Source: Haloterrigena salifodinae
Lineage (GTDB): Archaea; Halobacteriota; Halobacteria; Halobacteriales; Natrialbaceae
NCBI RefSeq assembly: GCF_003977755.1
Contig: NZ_RQWN01000004.1
Coordinates: 310,001-374,000, forward strand
Direction of reading: 5' to 3'
DNA: 64,000 nt
The position numbers and the translations under genes are program-made. A model generated the notes under the pieces. It saw only the letters and a list, made by a program, of their open reading frames with translations. It had not been told where the DNA came from and ran no database searches. Each line of letters begins with the position of its first letter. The stretch's first letter is position 1. This document shows, piece after piece, positions 1 to 9,286 of this stretch.

Positions 1-272
1 ATCGCGAGGGGTAGCGACCCGTGTCGGCCCAGTCCGTTCCGTTTGGAACAGTCAAACGGTTCGCGAAACAGGACGGCTCGGGCAGAACCGGGCTCGACCG
101 CGGCTTCGCTTTCGCTACGTCGAGCGGAACGCTCAGCAAACTCGAGAGACTTGCTCTCGGAATTCCCAGCCCATTCACCCGGTCGGCTCGATCCGATAAT
201 CCGACGGACGGTCTCTCTCGAGTCCAAAAATCCGAAAAATGCTTGATAGTGGAGGAAGTGCCTCCGGTACGG

Positions 273-2693
273 ATGACCGTACTCTGGTTAGACGAAATTA
301 GCAGCGGCGACCTGGAGCGGGTCGGCGGCAAAGGAGCGTCACTGGGCGAACTTACGGGCGCCGGGCTGCCCGTGCCCCCGGGATTCGTCGTCACCGCCGG
401 GGCCTACCGATCGTTCATCGAAGAAGCCGAAATCGACGAGGAGCTGTTCGCGGCCGTCGACATCGACGTCGACGACTCGTCGGCGCTGGCCGAGGCGGCC
501 GACCGCGCTCAGGAACTCATCCTCGAGACGCCGTTCCCCGACGAACTGCGCGAGGAGATCCTCGAGTCCTACCGGCAGGTCGGCACGGACGGGGCGAGCC
601 CGTCCGATCGCGGGACGTCGTCCCGCGCAGGCGAAGCGTTCGTCGCGGTGCGGTCGTCGGCGACGGCCGAGGACCTGCCGGACGCCTCCTTCGCGGGCCA
701 ACAGGAGACGTTCCTCAACGTCACCGCCGAGGACCTGTTAGACCGCGTTCGGGAGTGTTGGGCCTCGCTCTTTACGCAGCGAGCGATCTACTACCGCCAG
801 GAGCAGGGCTTTGACCACTCGGCGGTCAACATCGCGGTCGTCGTCCAGCAGATGGTCGACGCAGAGAAGTCCGGCGTGATGTTCACGAGCCACCCCTCGA
901 CGGGCGATCCGACGATGATCATCGAGGCCGCCTGGGGACTAGGCGAAGCGGTCGTCTCGGGTGCGGTCTCCCCGGATAACTACGTCATCGAGCGCGAGGA
1001 TCGGTCGATCGGCGTCACCGTCGCCGAGAAGAAGGTGATGCACGAAAAGGACGAGGAGACCGGCGAGACCGTCGAGCGTGAGGTCCCCCAAGACAAGCGG
1101 AACGAACGGGTCCTCTCCGACGACGAGATCAGCGCGCTGATAGACCTCGGCGAGCGCGTCGAGGACCACTACGATGAGCCCCAAGACGTCGAGTGGGCCA
1201 TCGTCGACAGCGATGAGCAGAGCTCATCTGGCAGCCGGACGCAGTCCGGCGATGGCGAGGTCTACATGCTCCAGTCCCGGCCGATCACCACCATCGACGA
1301 GGCGGCCGAAACCGGCGATGTCGACGCCTCGAAGGGGCTGACCGACGGCAGCGGCGGCGTTCAGGCCGCCAGCAGCGGCGCCGGCACCAGCGGCGCGGAC
1401 TCGAGTGGGTCTGGCGAGGTAATCGTCGACGGACTGGGCTCGAGTCCGGGGACGGTCAGCGGGCCGGCCCGGATCGTCACGAAGCTCGACGACCTCGCGA
1501 AGGTCGGCGAGGGAGATATCATCGTCACGGAGATGACGATGCCCGACATGGTGCCCGCGATGAAGCGGGCGTCGGGGATCATTACCGATGAGGGCGGCAT
1601 GACTAGCCACGCCGCCATCATCTCCCGCGAACTCGGAGTCCCGGCTATCGTCGGTACTACCAACGCTACCTCCGTCCTCGAGGACGGCCAGGTCGTCACG
1701 CTCGACGGCAACAAGGGCGCGGTCCTCGAGGGGACGGAAGTCGAGCCCGACGAAGAGACCGAACCAGTCGAGGAGGTCCGCCCGCAGTCGCCAGTCAAGC
1801 CAATGACCGCGACGGAGGTCAAGGTCAACGTCTCCATTCCGGAGGCCGCCGAGCGCGCGGCCGCAACCGGCGCCGACGGCGTCGGCCTCCTCCGGACCGA
1901 GCACATGATCCTCTCGCTGAATCAGACGCCCGAGAAGTTCATCGAAGAAAACGGCACGGACACCTACACGCAGGAACTGATCGACGGCATCCGCGGCGTC
2001 GCCGACGAGTTCTACCCCCGGCCCGTCCGCGTGCGTACGCTGGACGCCCCGACCGACGAGTTCCGCCAGCTCGAGGGCGGTGCGGACGAGCCGAAGGAGC
2101 ACAATCCAATGCTGGGCTATCGCGGCATCCGGCGCTCGCTCGACCGTCCCGACGTCTTCGCCCACGAACTCGAGGCGTTCCGGCGGCTCTACGAGCTGGG
2201 CTACGACAACGTCGAAATCATGTTCCCGCTGGTCAACGACGCCGAGGACATCTACCAGGCCAAGTCGCTCATGAAGGAGGCCGGCATCGATCCCGAGAAA
2301 CGAAAGTGGGGCGCGATGATCGAGACGCCGGCCGCGGCGCTGGCGGTCGAGGAACTGGCCAAAGCGGGTATCGACTTCGCCTCGTTCGGCACGAACGACC
2401 TGACCCAGTACACGCTCGCGGTCGACCGGAACAACGAGCACGTCGCCGACCGCTTCGACGAACTCCATCCCGCCGTCCTGCGGCTGCTCGGCGACGTCAT
2501 CGAGACCTGCCGCGAACACGACGTCGACACCAGCATCTGCGGCCAGGCCGGCTCCAAGCCGGAGATGGTCCGGTTCCTCGTCAACGAGGGTATCAGTTCG
2601 ATCTCGGCTAATATCGACGCCGTCCGCGACGTCCAGCACGAGGTCAAACGCGTCGAGCAGAAGTTGCTGCTCGAGTCGCGGCGGGCGGAGTGA
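273..2693 (+). CDS. ppsA: Phosphoenolpyruvate synthase
   Basis: Converts pyruvate, ATP and water to PEP, AMP and phosphate, the entry step of gluconeogenesis in the cytoplasm. Domains in order: N-terminal ATP-grasp pyruvate-binding domain (opens with a VGGKGASLGEL motif), central phosphohistidine swivel domain with GGMTSHAA (His about residue 446), and a C-terminal PEP-binding TIM barrel containing GTNDLTQ. At about 806 residues it matches the family. The reading frame stays open for 84 codons upstream, but the homologous protein begins at MTVLWLDE, so I chose the ATG at 273; a GGAGG lies 17 nt upstream. A Ser/Gly/Glu-rich linker of about 45 residues before the swivel domain is typical of haloarchaeal low-complexity insertions. 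The window begins just upstream, so the promoter is only partly visible. It would consume pyruvate released by the catabolic pathways encoded further right. Confidence 0.95.
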   Translation: MTVLWLDEISSGDLERVGGKGASLGELTGAGLPVPPGFVVTAGAYRSFIEEAEIDEELFAAVDIDVDDSSALAEAADRAQELILETPFPDELREEILESYRQVGTDGASPSDRGTSSRAGEAFVAVRSSATAEDLPDASFAGQQETFLNVTAEDLLDRVRECWASLFTQRAIYYRQEQGFDHSAVNIAVVVQQMVDAEKSGVMFTSHPSTGDPTMIIEAAWGLGEAVVSGAVSPDNYVIEREDRSIGVTVAEKKVMHEKDEETGETVEREVPQDKRNERVLSDDEISALIDLGERVEDHYDEPQDVEWAIVDSDEQSSSGSRTQSGDGEVYMLQSRPITTIDEAAETGDVDASKGLTDGSGGVQAASSGAGTSGADSSGSGEVIVDGLGSSPGTVSGPARIVTKLDDLAKVGEGDIIVTEMTMPDMVPAMKRASGIITDEGGMTSHAAIISRELGVPAIVGTTNATSVLEDGQVVTLDGNKGAVLEGTEVEPDEETEPVEEVRPQSPVKPMTATEVKVNVSIPEAAERAAATGADGVGLLRTEHMILSLNQTPEKFIEENGTDTYTQELIDGIRGVADEFYPRPVRVRTLDAPTDEFRQLEGGADEPKEHNPMLGYRGIRRSLDRPDVFAHELEAFRRLYELGYDNVEIMFPLVNDAEDIYQAKSLMKEAGIDPEKRKWGAMIETPAAALAVEELAKAGIDFASFGTNDLTQYTLAVDRNNEHVADRFDELHPAVLRLLGDVIETCREHDVDTSICGQAGSKPEMVRFLVNEGISSISANIDAVRDVQHEVKRVEQKLLLESRRAE

Positions 2694-3062
2694 GTTCGAT
2701 AGACCGGGTCTCGACTCCAGCTGGTGGACAGTGAGCGGATGAGTTCACGGACTGCAATCGTCCATCGGTCCACGAGAAATCACATCGGCTCACGAGACGG
2801 AGTCGATTCGGTCGCCGGAGCGATATTTTGTGCGAGCTTCGAGAATTAGCTTCCTCGAGACGCCCGCTTTGCGTGTGACCGAAAACGCCGGGCGCCGAGC
2901 GCCGCTCAACGACTGACTGTCGGCGTCCGTCCGTTTCGCAGTAACTGCCGGTCGGTTCTCAGCGATCGCAGGAGTACGGACTACTACGGGTCGGACGAGA
3001 TGGGGCTAAACGAGTGCCCCTCGAAACGTCTACGGTACGCGGATATCGGATCGGTGGGCGGT
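2694..3062. other. Convergent intergenic spacer
   Basis: About 370 bases lie between the converging ppsA and sugar-porter genes. I see no gene, tRNA or convincing repeat, only short GC-rich dyads such as GGCGC/GCGCC near 2890. Confidence 0.5.
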
Positions 3063-4541
3063 TCAGTCGTTTGCGTGATCGGTCTGATCGACCTGCTCAG
3101 TCGGATCGACCTGCTCGGCCTGCTCGCTGAGCGCCAGATTATCGTCGGCGACGCCAGTTTCACGCAGATCGGCCTCGATCTCCTCGAGGGACCGGCCTTT
3201 TGTCTCTGGGACCAGCGCGTAGACGAAGACGAACCCGACCGCCGTGATTCCCGCGAACACGCCGAACGCGACCGTGGGACCGATCTCGAACAGCGACGGG
3301 AAGAACTGTGCGACGAGGAAGTTCGAGAACCAGAGGACCAGCGTCGTCACTCCCATCGCGGCCCCGCGGACGTTGAGCGGGAAAATCTCGGAGATTATCA
3401 GCCAGACGACCGAGCCGAGACTGACCGCGTGGAAGCCGACGAACAGCATGAGGCTCACGACCGTGATCGGGCCGAGGACCCCACCCATGCTAGGCAGCAT
3501 GTAAGCTCCGGCGAGGATAGTCACCGAGATACACATCCCGACGAGACCGAAGAGCAACAGCGGCCGACGGCCGACGCGGTCGACCAGGAACAGCGCGACG
3601 ATCGTCAGCAGCACGTTGATCGAGCCGATCCCGATCGTCCCGAAGAGGGACGCGATGTCGCTGTATCCGGACGACTCCAGTATCGTCGGCGCGTAGTAGA
3701 CGACCGCGTTGATGCCCGAGACCTGCTGTAACATCGCGAGGCCGAGGCCCACGATCAGGACCGGGCGAAGCCACGGCTGGAGGAGATCGCGAAAGCTCCC
3801 CTGCTCGCGTTTGGACATCTGCATGATATCCTTCATTTCGGCCTCGATATTCGCGCCGTTCCTGACCCGGCTCAGGATGGATCGAGCCTCCTGCTCTCGG
3901 TTCTTTTCGACGAGCCACCGCGGACTCTCCGGCATGAAGATGATCCCGCCGAACAGGATCATGGCCGGAAGCATCCCGAGCCCGAGCATGATTCGCCACG
4001 AGAGGCCGGCGTCGAAGGCCATGTTCGCGATGAACTGGTTCGTGATGTAGGACACGAGGATCCCCCCCGTGATAGCGACGTTGTTGAGCGTAACGAGCGA
4101 TCCGCGGATCTTCGCCGGCGCCATCTCCGAGATGTACAGCGGTCCGACGACGGATGCGAAGCCGATCCCGATTCCGTCGAGGAGCCGCCCGAGGATGAGC
4201 ACCTCGACGGTAGGAGCAACCGCCATGATGAACGACCCAACGAAGAACAGGACGGCCCCGAGCAGGATGAGCCGGCGCCGACCGATCCGATCCGCGAGCC
4301 GGCCGCCGAAGGCCGCGCCGACGATCGCGCCGACCATCGCACCGCTGACGACGGTCCCCTGCAGGAACGCGTTCGCCTCGAGTTGCGGGAACGTCTCGGA
4401 CATGTACAGCAACGCTCCCGAGATAACGCCGGTGTCGAACCCGAACAGTAATCCGTTCAGCGCAGCGAGCGCGGAGATGACGATAACGAACGGCCCGATA
4501 TCATCGTCTTCGAGCGGCAACAGTCGGTGAATCAGACTCAT
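3063..4541 (-). CDS. MFS sugar porter (sugar:H+ symporter type)
   Basis: A twelve-helix major facilitator of 492 residues. Sugar-porter signatures are clear: RIGRRR after helix 2, PESPRWL at the end of helix 6, the helix 7 QQVSGINAVVYY segment and PETKGRSLEEIE after helix 12. The sugar-binding QQxSG motif supports a monosaccharide or polyol substrate, but the exact sugar cannot be read from sequence. The cytoplasmic C-terminal tail is acidic and repetitive (EQVDPTEQVDQTD), a halophilic feature. It stands alone and convergent to ppsA. The ATG at 4541 is directly followed by a conserved N-terminal helix, so the start is secure. An alternative reading as inositol or xylose carrier is equally possible. 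Confidence 0.9.
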   Translation of the reverse strand: MSLIHRLLPLEDDDIGPFVIVISALAALNGLLFGFDTGVISGALLYMSETFPQLEANAFLQGTVVSGAMVGAIVGAAFGGRLADRIGRRRLILLGAVLFFVGSFIMAVAPTVEVLILGRLLDGIGIGFASVVGPLYISEMAPAKIRGSLVTLNNVAITGGILVSYITNQFIANMAFDAGLSWRIMLGLGMLPAMILFGGIIFMPESPRWLVEKNREQEARSILSRVRNGANIEAEMKDIMQMSKREQGSFRDLLQPWLRPVLIVGLGLAMLQQVSGINAVVYYAPTILESSGYSDIASLFGTIGIGSINVLLTIVALFLVDRVGRRPLLLFGLVGMCISVTILAGAYMLPSMGGVLGPITVVSLMLFVGFHAVSLGSVVWLIISEIFPLNVRGAAMGVTTLVLWFSNFLVAQFFPSLFEIGPTVAFGVFAGITAVGFVFVYALVPETKGRSLEEIEADLRETGVADDNLALSEQAEQVDPTEQVDQTDHAND

Positions 4542-4942
4542 CGTTTGACTCTATTGGTAGCGCACAACTCCGCGGCACTCGGAATTACACTATACATCGG
4601 GCTGTATGCCCATGCCTCGGCTTGGCACCTCATATCAAGATCGCACGGTGATATCGCTAATAAATCCTCCGATAAATAGATGAGGAATAGTGTCTTCGCC
4701 ATCCGGACGACGGAACGCGACTGTACAGCGTCACCGAACACAGGGAAACCAACGCGACGAACCCGCCAGGGAAGCCGTAGGAGTTCAGTTCGTCGTTCGC
4801 TCGAATAGAACGGCGCATCGAGAGTCACGGTTCGCGTGCTCAGTTACGCGGGATCCGTTTGTGAAGTTCAAACAGCGACGGTCCAATCACCGGTGTCGCC
4901 GACGGATCCGAATCGCCGATCGCACCCGGAATCAGTGATCGG
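4542..4942. other. Tail-to-head spacer
   Basis: About 400 bases between the UspA stop and the sugar-porter start. AT-rich sequence at about 4660-4680 (complement contains ATTTATTAG) could be the sugar-porter promoter. No credible gene was seen; the short ORFs here have arginine/serine-rich compositions unlike haloarchaeal proteins. Confidence 0.4.
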
Positions 4943-5425
4943 TTATCCCTGATCACGGACGAACGTCACCGGACAGGGCGCGTTGAGAAGCACTTTTTGG
5001 ACCATGCTGCCGAAGATCGCTTTCCCCGTCGGACTCCGCTGTTGCCCGCCGATGATCACCCGATCGGCGTCTACCTCCGCGGAGATATCCACGATGCCCT
5101 GGCCCTTTCTGCCGGTGGTGGCGCGGACGTCACAGTCGATCGAGTTCTCCGCGAGTCGGTCGGTGATCTGTTGAACGACAGCCATCTGAGAGGCCAGTTC
5201 GTCGGGTTCGATATACTCGTCGCCCGTGTTGGAGATACTCTGGACGGTCTCGGTGTACGAGTCCTTGTCGAACACGTGGACGACGACCACTTTCGATCGT
5301 TCCGGCGTGGTAATTTGCAGCGCTACGTCGACGAGTCGCTTGACGCGATTCTCGTCGCGCCCGCCTACGGCGAGGACGACGGTCTCGAGTCCAAACGGGT
5401 CCGTGGAACCACGGTCATTTGACAT
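4943..5425 (-). CDS. UspA-family universal stress protein
   Basis: A 160-residue Usp-domain protein, cytoplasmic and probably nucleotide-binding. It has the alpha/beta fold pattern with a C-terminal ATP-binding motif, GGQQRSPTGKAIFGS (G-2x-G-9x-G-S), followed by the usual hydrophobic VQKVLL and a final NAPCPVTFVR strand. The frame continues 77 codons upstream, but that part is Arg/Ser-rich and a TATA box ends 26 nt before the ATG at 5425, so I take MSNDRG as a leaderless start. Its precise role is unknown; Usp proteins in haloarchaea often accompany transporters or stress loci, and a second one lies 1.2 kb away in the opposite direction. Confidence 0.88.
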   Translation of the reverse strand: MSNDRGSTDPFGLETVVLAVGGRDENRVKRLVDVALQITTPERSKVVVVHVFDKDSYTETVQSISNTGDEYIEPDELASQMAVVQQITDRLAENSIDCDVRATTGRKGQGIVDISAEVDADRVIIGGQQRSPTGKAIFGSMVQKVLLNAPCPVTFVRDQG

Positions 5426-5450
5426 CACAGTAGCACACTGACCGGTGAGA

Positions 5451-5460
5451 TATAAATAAT
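5451..5460 (-). promoter_or_regulatory. TATA box of UspA gene
   Basis: On the minus strand ATTATTTATA lies 26-35 nt before the ATG at 5425. That spacing places transcription start at or next to the start codon, the usual leaderless arrangement in haloarchaea. Confidence 0.6.
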
Positions 5461-6140
5461 TATCTCCATTCGAACGCGATCGCGCCGTTAGCCGTCGGAT
5501 TCGCGACGCGCGGGCCATCGTCTCCGTAGAAAGGACGGGACCACACCGCCGCGCGTTTGAAGTAGACGAACGAAAATTCCGATTCGGGCGAATTTTCCGG
5601 ACTATCGACGGGCCCATCGGGAGGAATTCTCGCGCTATCGAGCGGCTACTGGCCAATCGGAGGACGGATACCAGCCGATCGCTGGGACGAGTACCTCAAG
5701 TGCCAGTCCGAAAACGCATCTCGAGTCTTACGAGACGGTGTTAGTAGTCGTCAAACGGAATCGACGCTCCGTGCGCGAGACACATCGACAGAAATCAGCT
5801 AGATCGGTCGAATTAGTGCGGACGGACTCAAGCGAGTTGCGGCTTATCCCGAGGGAACGAGCAGTGGCCGCACGGAACGATGCGACGCGTACTCGCGCTA
5901 CCCGGTTCCTGTAGAAGTACGCGAAACGCGTTTTCAGACGGGTCAGACCCACACCGAAACCGGCGGTAGACTCTCAGCGAACTCCCTACGACGGCCGACC
6001 GATGAGCAAACAGCTGGCGCCCGAACACCCCGTCGACTGCGAAAGGCCCATTCAATCTGTTTGTAACTCTCAAACGATTGGTCGGGACGCTAGAGGTTGT
6101 GAGATGCCTCATCCCCTGCCTTAGAGTCTGCCAGAAGGTT

Positions 6141-6160
6141 TTACAGGAGTACATCTGTAA
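6141..6160. repeat. Dispersed 20-nt palindromic element, copy 1
   Basis: TTACAGGAGTACATCTGTAA, followed by ATA. Arms TTACAG/CTGTAA flank an 8-nt centre. Two near-identical copies occur at 20253 and 31756, all intergenic and all continuing into ATA. Confidence 0.6.
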
Positions 6161-6620
6161 ATATACACTCTTGTATGCTGCATTCGTTCTCATCCGTTCT
6201 CGTTCGTCATGGGATGAGATGCGCGACAACACTGAACTCGTAAGTTCCATCTCTCGACGGGTTCACTGAATCGAGACATCATCCTCTTTAGCGAGGTGCG
6301 AACCGAAATTCTATCCAGGTGACGGATAGGGTGCTTCCAACGGATTAGTGATCCCTTCGAGATGCCGTTCATAGAGTAAATACCGAGATTCTGTTTTCGA
6401 TCTGGATAGAACGTCATGAAGTATCTTCGCGGTTAGGCGAATAGACAATCCAGCCTGTCTTCCCCGTCAGAGAATTAGCGAGAAACGAATTTCGATCGGG
6501 CTACTAATCCCGGCATCCTCGAGAGAGCGATCCGCAGTCCTCTCGAGCCACTGGTTCGAATAGACCTGGACAGTCACGACGGAGAAACAACTATAATAAT
6601 GCGGGTTATGAGAACTGATT

Positions 6621-7052
6621 ATGGTGATCGTTGCAGCAGTCGACCGTTCGAAGCGAGCGTCAGACGTCCTCAAGCAGGCGGCCGCCTTGGCCGACCAGCT
6701 CGGAGAAACCCTACACGTTGTCCACGTGATGACGAGATCGGAAGCCATCGATGCCGAAACCACGGGCATCAGCAAGGACGAGGGTGTCGAGATATCGGAG
6801 TTGCGTGCAGTTGCTGCGAGCGTGGTGACGGACCTACTCGAAGAACATCCCGTTGCGGTCGAAACGACGGAAATCGGACGGATCGGCGATCCGGCGGACG
6901 AAATCGTCGAGTACGCGGACGACCACGACGCGCGATACATCGTCGTTGGTCCGCGACGGCGGTCGCAAACGGGGAAGATGCTCTTTGGGAGCGTCGCTCA
7001 GTCTATCCTTCTCAACACGAATCGGCCGGTGGTGTCCGTGTTGGGCCAGTGA
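6621..7052 (+). CDS. UspA-family universal stress protein
   Basis: A 143-residue single Usp domain. It opens with the MVIVAAVDRS strand and ends with the nucleotide-binding VGPRRRSQTGKMLFGSVAQSILL pattern (G-2x-G-9x-G-S). A TATA-like CTATAATAAT lies at 6591-6600, 21-30 nt before the ATG, consistent with leaderless transcription. It is a separate single-gene unit. It resembles the UspA at 4943-5425 only at family level, so the two are not a recent duplicate. The ligand is unknown. Confidence 0.88.
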   Translation: MVIVAAVDRSKRASDVLKQAAALADQLGETLHVVHVMTRSEAIDAETTGISKDEGVEISELRAVAASVVTDLLEEHPVAVETTEIGRIGDPADEIVEYADDHDARYIVVGPRRRSQTGKMLFGSVAQSILLNTNRPVVSVLGQ

Positions 7053-7693
7053 ACGAGCCGAAGTACGGCCCGTAGCGGTCTCTCGTACACTTCGATACCA
7101 GTCAGCGATCGTGCGCCGCGGAGAACTACAAGCAGTGATGCGACACGAAGACAGCCGGTCCGCAATATCGCGACGTGTATCGCGGCAGATTGCAGGGTTC
7201 GACTGCTCGAGTGGACCCGTAGACCGGGTGGTACACGAGCGTCGCTAACCGGTGTTGACACCGTCTGGCTTCGCGAGATGCGAAGGCGGATAACCGGTAC
7301 GGTGCGAACGGGTCCGTCTACCCCTTTCAGGTCATATTCGCTAGAGTGGTTATCGATACGCCTCCTCTCCGGCCAGTTTCTCGGCAAAGAACTCTGGAGC
7401 GCTCCATCGGAAGTGACTCCGAGCGCTGGTCGGCTACTGCCGTTCTACACGCGTATGGAAAGGAAAACTTAGGACCAAATCATCAGGATCCCTACCCTGT
7501 TCGACGGTACGCTCCATTCGTTACTCACCCGGTATTGATACGGATCTGAGCTCCTCACTGGCAGAGTGTGCAGCTGATCCCGACGCGCTTCGGTTGGTTC
7601 GGCTGTGCGACATATGCAACCTTCTAATGAATTAGAACCGGATAATCCCCCAATCTTTATGCATAATTAGCTGGTTGTGTAGTATGGGTTACC
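7053..7693. other. Intergenic spacer with TRAP-operon promoter
   Basis: About 640 bases without a supportable gene. At the right end TCTTTATGCA (7654-7663) is a TATA candidate that would start the TRAP transporter transcript a few bases before the ATG at 7694. Confidence 0.45.
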
Positions 7694-8707
7694 ATGGCAG
7701 AACAAGGACGGCGACCGCTATTGAAAGCTATCGGTGGCACGGCAGCACTCGGTATCAGCACGCTTGCCGGCTGTATCGGCGACGGAACGTCGGGAGACAA
7801 CTTCAAGATCGCTGCGACGTTCGGGCAAGACCACTCGCAAGTGCAACTCCTCGAGCGGTGGGGAGAGAACCTCTCGAACGAGACCGACGGAAGTCTGAGC
7901 ATCGAGTACGTGAGCCTCGGCGGGGAGGAAGACCACATAAGCGCCACGTCCTCCGGGAGTATCGCCGGTCACGGCGTGGCGATGACGGCGCTCACCCAGT
8001 CGTACGGCACCGAGTACGGGTTCCTAGAAGCGCCGTTCGTCGCCGAGGACTGGGAGCACTTTCAGGCGCTCATGGACGAGTACGTCTACGGCGACGGCGG
8101 GTTCAACGATCAGCTGATCGAGGACGCCAACCAGCGAATCCTGGGGTCGGCGTTCCGCGGTCTTCGAGGAACGACCGCGAACAAAGAAGTGAGCGAGCCG
8201 TCCGATATCGAGGGCGTCAAGATGCGACTCCCCGAGTTCGAGACGTGGGTCAACAGCTGGGAAGAGATCGGCGCCGAGGCGACGCCGGTTCCGTACGACG
8301 AACTGTACCAGGCGCTTCAGACGGGCGTCGTTTCGTCCTCCGAGGGGCCAATCGCGCAGTTCGTGGATTCCAGCCTGTACGAGGTGCAGACGCACTTCTC
8401 GCAGACCGATCATCTTCTCCAGACGCAGAACTGGGTGATCAACGAGGATCGGTGGCAAGGGCTGGACGAAAGCGAACAAGAGGCGATGCAGACGGCGCTG
8501 GACGAAGCGATCGAGTGGGGTAACGAAGAGACCCGATCCCAAGCGGACGAACTCCTCCAGATGGTGCAAGACGAACACGACGTAACGGTCGTCTCCAGTG
8601 ATGACGTCAACCAAGACGCGTTCCGGAGCGCCGCGGAACCGCAGTTAGAGGAGTTCTTCAGCGACCGCTGGAAGCCGAGCCTGGAAGACGTACAGTCGTT
8701 AGCCTAA
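7694..8707 (+). CDS. dctP: TRAP transporter substrate-binding lipoprotein (DctP family)
   Basis: The external solute receptor of a tripartite ATP-independent periplasmic transporter, 337 residues. The N-terminus carries twin arginines (RRPLLK) and a lipobox ending at Cys27 (TLAGC), pointing to Tat export and lipid anchoring. The body has DctP landmarks, including the region around MRLPEFETWVNSWEEIGAEATPVPYDELYQALQTGVV, where the family binds the carboxylate of its ligand through an arginine. Known ligands are organic and sugar acids. The permease genes follow at 28 nt, and acid-sugar enzymes lie next door, so import of an aldonate-type acid is inferred. Confidence 0.92.
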   Translation: MAEQGRRPLLKAIGGTAALGISTLAGCIGDGTSGDNFKIAATFGQDHSQVQLLERWGENLSNETDGSLSIEYVSLGGEEDHISATSSGSIAGHGVAMTALTQSYGTEYGFLEAPFVAEDWEHFQALMDEYVYGDGGFNDQLIEDANQRILGSAFRGLRGTTANKEVSEPSDIEGVKMRLPEFETWVNSWEEIGAEATPVPYDELYQALQTGVVSSSEGPIAQFVDSSLYEVQTHFSQTDHLLQTQNWVINEDRWQGLDESEQEAMQTALDEAIEWGNEETRSQADELLQMVQDEHDVTVVSSDDVNQDAFRSAAEPQLEEFFSDRWKPSLEDVQSLA

Positions 8708-8734
8708 CGTGGATGGACGTGAATAGAGAACACC

Positions 8735-9286
8735 ATGACTAGCATACGAGATATAGTCACCCTGAATTTCGCGATGTCCGTCCGACCCCTGCTGGACAGG
8801 ATAGAACAGCTGCTGGGCGGCCTCGGGAAGCTCACCCTGGCGACGATGGGAGTTATCGTCGGACTACAGATCATCTTTCGATTCGTTCCGGTGAGTTTCC
8901 CGAGCGTTTGGACGACCGAGGTCGCTCGATACATGCTCGTGTTCATGACGCTAACCGGCGTTCCGTACGCGATGCGGCGCGACAATCACATCTCGGTACG
9001 GCCGCTGTTGCGGATGGTATCCGATTCGATCCGGAACCTCATGATCTCGCTTTCGAACGTCTTGGTCGTCGTGATGTGCTCGCTCATGATACTATCCGGT
9101 TTCAGCGTCCTGGAACGAACGATGTTGCAGTCGCTTCCGACGGTCGGCTGGCTGAAAGTCGGATACCTGACGGTCTACCTCATCGTCGTGTTCGGCCTCT
9201 GTATCGTGTTTATCTTCGAGCAGACGGCGCGGATTTGGACCGGCGAAGTCACGGAGCCGGACGCCCGGGTGGTCGATGATGACTGA
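8735..9286 (+). CDS. dctQ: TRAP transporter small permease (DctQ family)
   Basis: A 183-residue membrane protein with four predicted helices, as expected for the small TRAP subunit. The family segment R-Y-M-L-V-F-M-T-L-T-G-V-P-Y-A-x-R-R-D-x-H is visible at about residues 67-88. It starts 28 nt after dctP and its last codons overlap the start of dctM, so the three are one operon. It forms the membrane complex with the large subunit. Confidence 0.9.
   Translation: MTSIRDIVTLNFAMSVRPLLDRIEQLLGGLGKLTLATMGVIVGLQIIFRFVPVSFPSVWTTEVARYMLVFMTLTGVPYAMRRDNHISVRPLLRMVSDSIRNLMISLSNVLVVVMCSLMILSGFSVLERTMLQSLPTVGWLKVGYLTVYLIVVFGLCIVFIFEQTARIWTGEVTEPDARVVDDD

Larger units (their letters stand above)
5426..6620. 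other. Gene-poor divergent spacer
   Basis: About 1.2 kb between two divergent UspA genes. Several short ORFs exist on both strands but none shows acidic haloarchaeal composition or a recognisable domain. It holds the TATA boxes of both flanking genes and one copy of the dispersed 20-nt palindrome (6141-6160). Base composition is noticeably more AT-rich around 6100-6440 than in the genes. Confidence 0.45.

Noticed and set aside
1224-2639. Long open frames antisense to ppsA and many other genes
   Set aside because: High GC content removes stop codons from opposite frames; these products are not acidic, lack motifs and have no promoters.
5426-5656. N-terminal extension of the UspA at 4943-5425
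   Set aside because: The 77 extra residues are Arg/Ser-rich and unlike the family; a TATA box within this stretch would place transcription start after it.
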